Part shown: piece after piece, positions 59,793-64,000 of the stretch
How the letters are laid out: each line of letters begins with the position of its first letter
Position numbering within the stretch: the stretch's first letter is position 1
Source of the DNA: Petrolisthes cinctipes
Taxonomy: Eukaryota; Arthropoda; Malacostraca; Decapoda; Porcellanidae
Assembly: GCA_033782935.1 (NCBI GenBank)
Contig: JAWQEG010003723.1
Location: 16,657 to 80,656, forward strand
Reading direction: 5' to 3'
Length of the DNA stretch: 64,000 nucleotides
Notes under the pieces: generated by a model
Database searches by the model: none
Told to the model about the DNA's origin: nothing
What the model saw: only the letters and a program-made list of their open reading frames with translations
Program-made: the position numbers and the translations under genes

Positions 59793-60562
59793 AACCTTTG
59801 TATATAACGTCTCAATAAGGAACGTGGTAGACGCAGAAAATATCACTCCTCGTCCCCGGCCGCCATGGATGCCGAGTTGTTCAGTGTGATGGTGACGTGA
59901 CACATGTGTAGTTGTCACGTCTCCACTGGACCGTACGCAACCTTACCGAAGCATGGGAATTTCCGGGGAGAATGTGGAGGATGGAAAGAGACGCTTGTGT
60001 TGTATATACACGTGTCTTTTTTTCTTGTAAAGGGGCTGCGTGTACGTTTCTGCATCGAGTGTAAGGTGTAGGGTAGGCCAGGACTGTGAATGTCCCATAG
60101 TTTGCAGAACGATATGTGATGATAGTAATGGTGGTCATGAATGTGGCGCTAATGGATAATGATGGTATCCAGACAATAGATATGATGATGATGAGAGAGT
60201 TGCGGGCAACCACAATATTGGGTTAGACTTAGAGGGAGTGGACTGGGGTTGGAGGGAACGTGATGGTGATGGGCTTACCTACGAGAGAAGGCGGGCTGAT
60301 TTGAGAGGAGGAGGAGGATTCTGGTAATAGGGAGGAAGGGCGGGGTTGGGAGGGAATGTACTGAAGGGTTTGGGAGGAGTAGTAGTAGCCTAATCGGCCT
60401 ATAATAGACTGGAATGTGCCGGGAAAGGAAGGGGTAAAAAATTTAGGGTAGAGATGGACGATTGGAGGAGTGGAGTTACGAGGATAGAAAGAATACCATA
60501 GAGTGACTGGGAACGCCGACAGGAGACACAGTAGTAAGAGAAAAGTGGGTGGAAAATGGGCG

Positions 60563-60735
60563 TTAAAGTGATAGTATACTTTTGGTACATTAAAACGTCT
60601 TGATTCCTCCAAACTATGCCAGGGAATAGGACCAGATAAACAAAAATAATGGTGGCCTGGCTGTTGCTTGATAGAGTGTGAAGGAATCAACAACTGCTAC
60701 AGATTTACCTTCACTGTACCACCTTCCCTTCAAGA
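60563..60735. mobile_element. TTAA-ended hairpin element, subfamily A
   Basis: TTAAAGTGATAGTATACTTT start, TTGATTCCTCCAAACTATGC, GTGAAGGAATCAACAACTGC, CTACAGATTTACCTTCACTG, right end worn (CCCTTCAA). Confidence 0.75.
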
Positions 60736-60837
60736 AATGTGTACTGGGATGAAATGGAAATGCTATAGTAAGGGAGAAATTGGTGTGGTAATGGAACGTC
60801 CAGGGCTGTGGGAGAGGAATGGTTACCGTATAGCTAT

Positions 60838-60998
60838 AGATGAGGAAGAATAGAATAGAGATGAGAGTATATAGGGCAGGATAGGGGTGTTGTTTTAGTT
60901 AGTAGGGTTTTCTGAGGATTGATGAGGAAGAATAGAATAGAGATGAGGGTATATAGGGCAGGATAGGGGTGTTGTTTTAGTTAGTAGGGTTTTCTGAG
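60838..60998. repeat. Direct duplication of about 80 bp
   Basis: GATGAGGAAGAATAGAATAG to TTAGTAGGGTTTTCTGAGGA appears twice in tandem, with one A/G difference (GAGAGTATAT against GAGGGTATAT). Confidence 0.92.
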
Positions 60999-61279
60999 GA
61001 TTGGTGAGGATTGAATACTTTATGGTGGGTAGGACGGTCGTGAGGAGGAGAGGTAAATTGAGGTTTATCAAAGGGAGGGTGGAAGGGGGGACAATGGGGA
61101 GGAACGGTAGGTGGATGGAGGAGGTGGGTGTAATGGAGATTTAAATGCTTCAGGGGTAAGCTTCCCACTTTCAGGCGTGTATAGTAGTATATTATCATGA
61201 CTACTAGATTGGAACGAAGGTATGCCATTTATATTGTTCGATTGTGTATCGTAGCCAGAGAAACCTACGAATATTATTT

Positions 61280-61415
61280 ATGGAGCCAATACACTTTTGG
61301 TACATTAGAGCACCTTGATTCATCCAAAATAACAAAAGTAATGATGTTCTGTTGCCTGGAATAGTTTGGAGGAATCATTTGCTCTGGAATTATCAACACT
61401 GCAGTACCCCCTTAA
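61280..61415. mobile_element. TTAA-ended hairpin element, subfamily A, shortened
   Basis: ACACTTTTGGTACATTAGAG, TTGATTCATCCAAAATAAC, ATAGTTTGGAGGAATCATTT, ACCCCCTTAA. Confidence 0.72.
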
Positions 61416-61668
61416 ATGCTACGAGTGTGAAATGCGTAAACAATAAGAGTATATTGTCCCAGGGGCGTAGGTGGCTCCGGTGGTGGTGGTAGTGGTGGAG
61501 GTGGTGGGCGGCTACACTCACTTCCCAGCCAGCCAGTGAGCCAGACCTGTGCCTCTGTCAGTTGGCTTCACCTGTTATTGTTCCTCGTCTTCCGAACATC
61601 TATTGTTATGGTAATGAAACCCCCTTTTGTCCAGGTGACCCGCGACGAATGCGCTAGCGGCTTGGAGC

Positions 61669-61713
61669 AGGAGGAGGAGGAGGAGGAGGAGGAGGAGGAG
61701 GAGGAGGAGGAGG
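61669..61713. repeat. (GAG)n trinucleotide tract
   Basis: About 15 GAG units. The frame 61536-61781 reads a poly-Glu stretch, but it opens with GTG and has no supported start or splice context. Confidence 0.92.
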
Positions 61714-61865
61714 TAGAGGGGGGGAATAGGAGAAGAGGGAAAATGAGTAGCAGGAGGAGAAATATGATTAAAAGTAGATGAAACAGGAACAGTGCCAGAC
61801 CCAACCAACCTGATTAAACTATTCGAATTATTGAAACCCTAAGACGATTTGTTGTGGGAATGACA

Positions 61866-62075
61866 CTCAGTGGTTGTGGAATGGACACTTATTGGTTGTG
61901 GGATGGACACTTATTGGTTGTGGAATGGACACTTATTGGTTGTGGGATGGACACTTATTGGTTGTGGAATGGACACTTATTGGTTGTGGAATGGACACTT
62001 ATTGGTTGTGGAATGGACACTTATTGGTTGTGGAATGGACACTTATTGGTTGTGGAATGGACACTTATTGGTTGC
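61866..62075. repeat. 22-bp minisatellite, about 10 copies
   Basis: Unit TTGGTTGTGGAATGGACACTTA, nearly identical between copies (GGAATGG or GGGATGG). All three forward frames stay open only because 22 is not a multiple of three and the unit has no stop. Confidence 0.96.
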
Positions 62076-62179
62076 TGACTTGTATGGGACAGCGTAGCGG
62101 GGCGACAGTAGGATAGATAGGATACGTGATATTCCCGCTACATATGAATTTACAGTCTTGGTACTTTGCGTCAGTGCGT

Positions 62180-62560
62180 GTGTGAGGGGTGGTAGGGGAA
62201 GGGGGTGGGTGGTAAGGGGAAGAGAGGGAAAGGTGGTGGTGGTGGTAGGGGTAGGGGAAGGGGGTGGGTGGTAAGGGGGAGAGGGGGGGAAGAGAGGGAA
62301 AGGTGGTGGTGGTGGTGGTGGTAAGGGAGAGGCGTGGTAGCATGAGGGGGATGGGTGGTGGTGGTAAGGGAGAGGAGGGGTAGAGTAGGAGGGATAAGGG
62401 TGGTGGTAAGGGAGAGGAGGGGTAAAGAAGGAGGGATGAGGGTGGTGGTAAGGGAGGGGCGGGGTAGAATCAGAGGGATGAGGGTGGTGGTAAGGGAGAG
62501 GAGGGATGAGGGTGGTGGTAAGGGAGAGGCGAGGTAGAGTAGGAGGAGGGAGGGAGGTAA
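62180..62560. repeat. GGTGGTGGTAAGGGAGAGG minisatellite
   Basis: Purine/GGT-rich units of 20-45 bp, more than ten imperfect copies. Long frames on the opposite strand are composition artefacts. Confidence 0.9.
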
Positions 62561-62714
62561 GGTGAAGTAGCGAGGCCGGGCCCGCCATTGCTCCTTGCCT
62601 ACTTCCTGTCTTGAGTTGTCAGGTGTCTCCAGCCTGGATCCACTACCTTCCTTCGTCACTGACTCAACCTGTCTGTTAGTGACGCTCAGGTTATTTAAGG
62701 GACCCTGTGATGTA

Positions 62715-62845
62715 GTCAGTGAATTGGAGGTAAACGAGTCCTTCAAATATTGCCACGAAACACCAACTATATGGAAGGAGCTTGTTTTGTGGTGTGGTAT
62801 TGTCAGGAAGAATCAGAAGCCTCCAATTTTCATACAGGGAGGGAC
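62715..62845. mobile_element. TTAA-ended hairpin element, subfamily B, worn
   Basis: GTGAATTGGAGGTAAACGAG, GGAAGGAGCTTGTTTTGTGG, AAGAATCAGAAGCCTCCAAT. It closely resembles the half copy at 20563-20640. Confidence 0.62.
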
Positions 62846-63308
62846 TTAATTACTTGGTACAGAATCTTCGTTTATCGAGCACGAATGATGAATGGGTTAG
62901 TAGTATAAAGACGTGGGTTCGAAAGTCCTGCTGCTGTTGGTGTTGTGTGTATAAAAAAGCCTGGAGGGAACTGTTAAGCTGTATCTCTCTGGCCTCGCAT
63001 CCGGTGTAAGACTCCCGCTTGCCTTCTGTCTGGTCTCTTCCCCTTCAGAACCACCAATACATGAACCGAATTGAATAGAAGTCTCGCATCGAGGAGCAAT
63101 AAAGTGTTCGTTCTGGTATTGTATTAGGAAAGATTTTATTGATTTTATAGATAATTTCCCAGGGTGCTCAGCGTGGGAGGATAAACAAAAAAGCGATATA
63201 AATATGAGTTGTGGCATCTTGAATGTTGTGAGGTGTAGGGGTGTATAGGGGAGGGAGGGGGGAGGGGGTTTAACAGGTGGTGTCTAGGACCTTACCTCCC
63301 CTCCTCCC

Positions 63309-63310
<2 letters not shown>

Positions 63311-63355
<45 letters not shown>
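63311..63355. repeat. (CT)n microsatellite
   Basis: Pure CT, about 22 units. Confidence 0.95.
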
Positions 63356-63357
<2 letters not shown>

Positions 63358-63602
63358 ACTTCGTGCAATGCTTCGAGGTCCAGATCAACACGCACCCACA
63401 CACACAATTTCGATGCTGTTTCATTCTATGTATCCATTTTCTTCTGTAACTGAAGTGCCACCTGACCTTCCTGGCTTGGCTGGTGTTATAGTGTTTCATC
63501 ATTATTATCGTCTTTCACTGCTTAGGAGACTGTATGGTAATATTGGTGTTTTCCCACGTGTTGGGTACTGGGACATGGGCGGCCAAGGAGGTGTGGTGGT
63601 TA

Positions 63603-63812
63603 GGAAAGGTTAGGTTAGGTAAGGTAAGGTAAGGTAACTAAGGTTAGGTTAGATAAGGTCAGGTTAGGTTAGGGAAGGTTAGGTAAGGTTAGGGAAGGAT
63701 ATGTTAGGTAAGGTTAGGTTAGGTACGGTAAAGTTAGGTTAGGTAAGGTTAGATTAGGTTAGGGAAAGTTAGGAAAGGATAGGTTGGGTAAGATTAGGTT
63801 AGGTCATATCCT
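63603..63812. repeat. Degenerate (TTAGG)n telomere-like block, second copy
   Basis: GGTTAGGTTAGGTAAGGTAAGG and variants over about 210 bp, same orientation as the block at 36240. Divergence is mainly T to A (AGGTAAGG) and loss of bases. Confidence 0.88.
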
Positions 63813-64000
63813 TTATATATACAACTTCCTTGGGGGTGACACACAACCCCGTGGTGGTGGTGAGCCTCAAGACAAACTCATCTGGTGGGGAGAGTTTGTT
63901 TTGCCTGTCACATTTCTAGGGCTGCCAAAACAACACACACTGTTTTGTTTGACTCTTATTGTATTTAGGTATGGGGGCCTTGTCGTGTGCCTTGATATAG

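Noticed and set aside
61536..61781. Frame with VTRDECASGLEQ followed by poly-Glu
   Set aside because: It opens with GTG, not ATG. The acceptor-like site before VTRDEC is in phase 0, which does not match the phase 1 donor at 44899, and the rest is a GAG repeat.
62043..62746. Overlapping Pro/Thr-rich frames on the - strand
   Set aside because: Produced by the GGTGGTGGTAAGGG minisatellite; three overlapping frames of equal quality.
62900..62935. tRNA-like B box GGGTTCGAAAGTCC
   Set aside because: No A box at the right distance that is convincing and no pairing acceptor stem; too weak for a tRNA or SINE call.

Overview
The window is eukaryotic nuclear DNA: interrupted genes with GT-AG introns, no operons, very dense microsatellites and many short inverted-repeat transposons. 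The best guess is an arthropod, probably a decapod crustacean. The support is degenerate (TTAGG)n blocks (the ancestral arthropod telomere motif), very abundant (GA)n/(CT)n and (GT)n tracts, and invertebrate-type gene content. The species cannot be fixed from the sequence.

Five genes can be supported; splice phases were checked by hand. (1) 1-3033, + strand: a Rab34/Rab36-type small GTPase, cut off by the left edge. (2) 8696-17580, - strand: a DMTF1 orthologue (cyclin D-binding Myb-like transcription factor), 16 exons, about 824 codons. (3) 23935-26815, + strand: ARFRP1 (ARF-related protein 1), 5 exons, 202 aa, complete. (4) 29939-41574, - strand: a large secreted or type I membrane protein, 16 exons, about 800 aa, resembling the poorly described invertebrate LolA-like domain family. 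(5) 44797-44899, + strand: a signal-peptide first exon of an unidentified gene whose remaining exons were not found in the following 19 kb. Genes 1/2 and 3/4 are convergent; 2/3 and 4/5 are divergent. Genes 1 and 3 are both membrane-trafficking GTPases, but nothing indicates that the neighbours work as a unit.

Layout: 1-17 kb is AT-rich with few repeats apart from one tRNA-derived SINE and Tc1/mariner-like foldback elements. 17.7-23.4 kb is a transposon nest between DMTF1 and ARFRP1: a long-inverted-repeat family, one copy of which is split by a non-LTR retrotransposon. 29.9-41.6 kb is the large membrane-protein gene, whose introns are packed with (GA)n tracts, (GT)n minisatellites, a TTAGG-like block and hairpin elements. 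44.9-64 kb appears to be one huge intron or intergenic space made of purine/pyrimidine-biased tracts, minisatellites and about a dozen copies of one hairpin element.

The most interesting items are: a foldback element family of about 160 bp with TTAAGGGG...CCCCTTAA ends, present in more than 20 copies and only right of 20 kb; a perfect-stem hairpin family built around a GGTACC core; a probable GC-AG intron in DMTF1 exactly at a conserved Myb-repeat junction; a relic duplicate exon in the Rab gene; an apparent frameshift in the membrane-protein gene; a 48-bp tandem duplication of a splice acceptor; and (CT)n microsatellites acting as polypyrimidine tracts.
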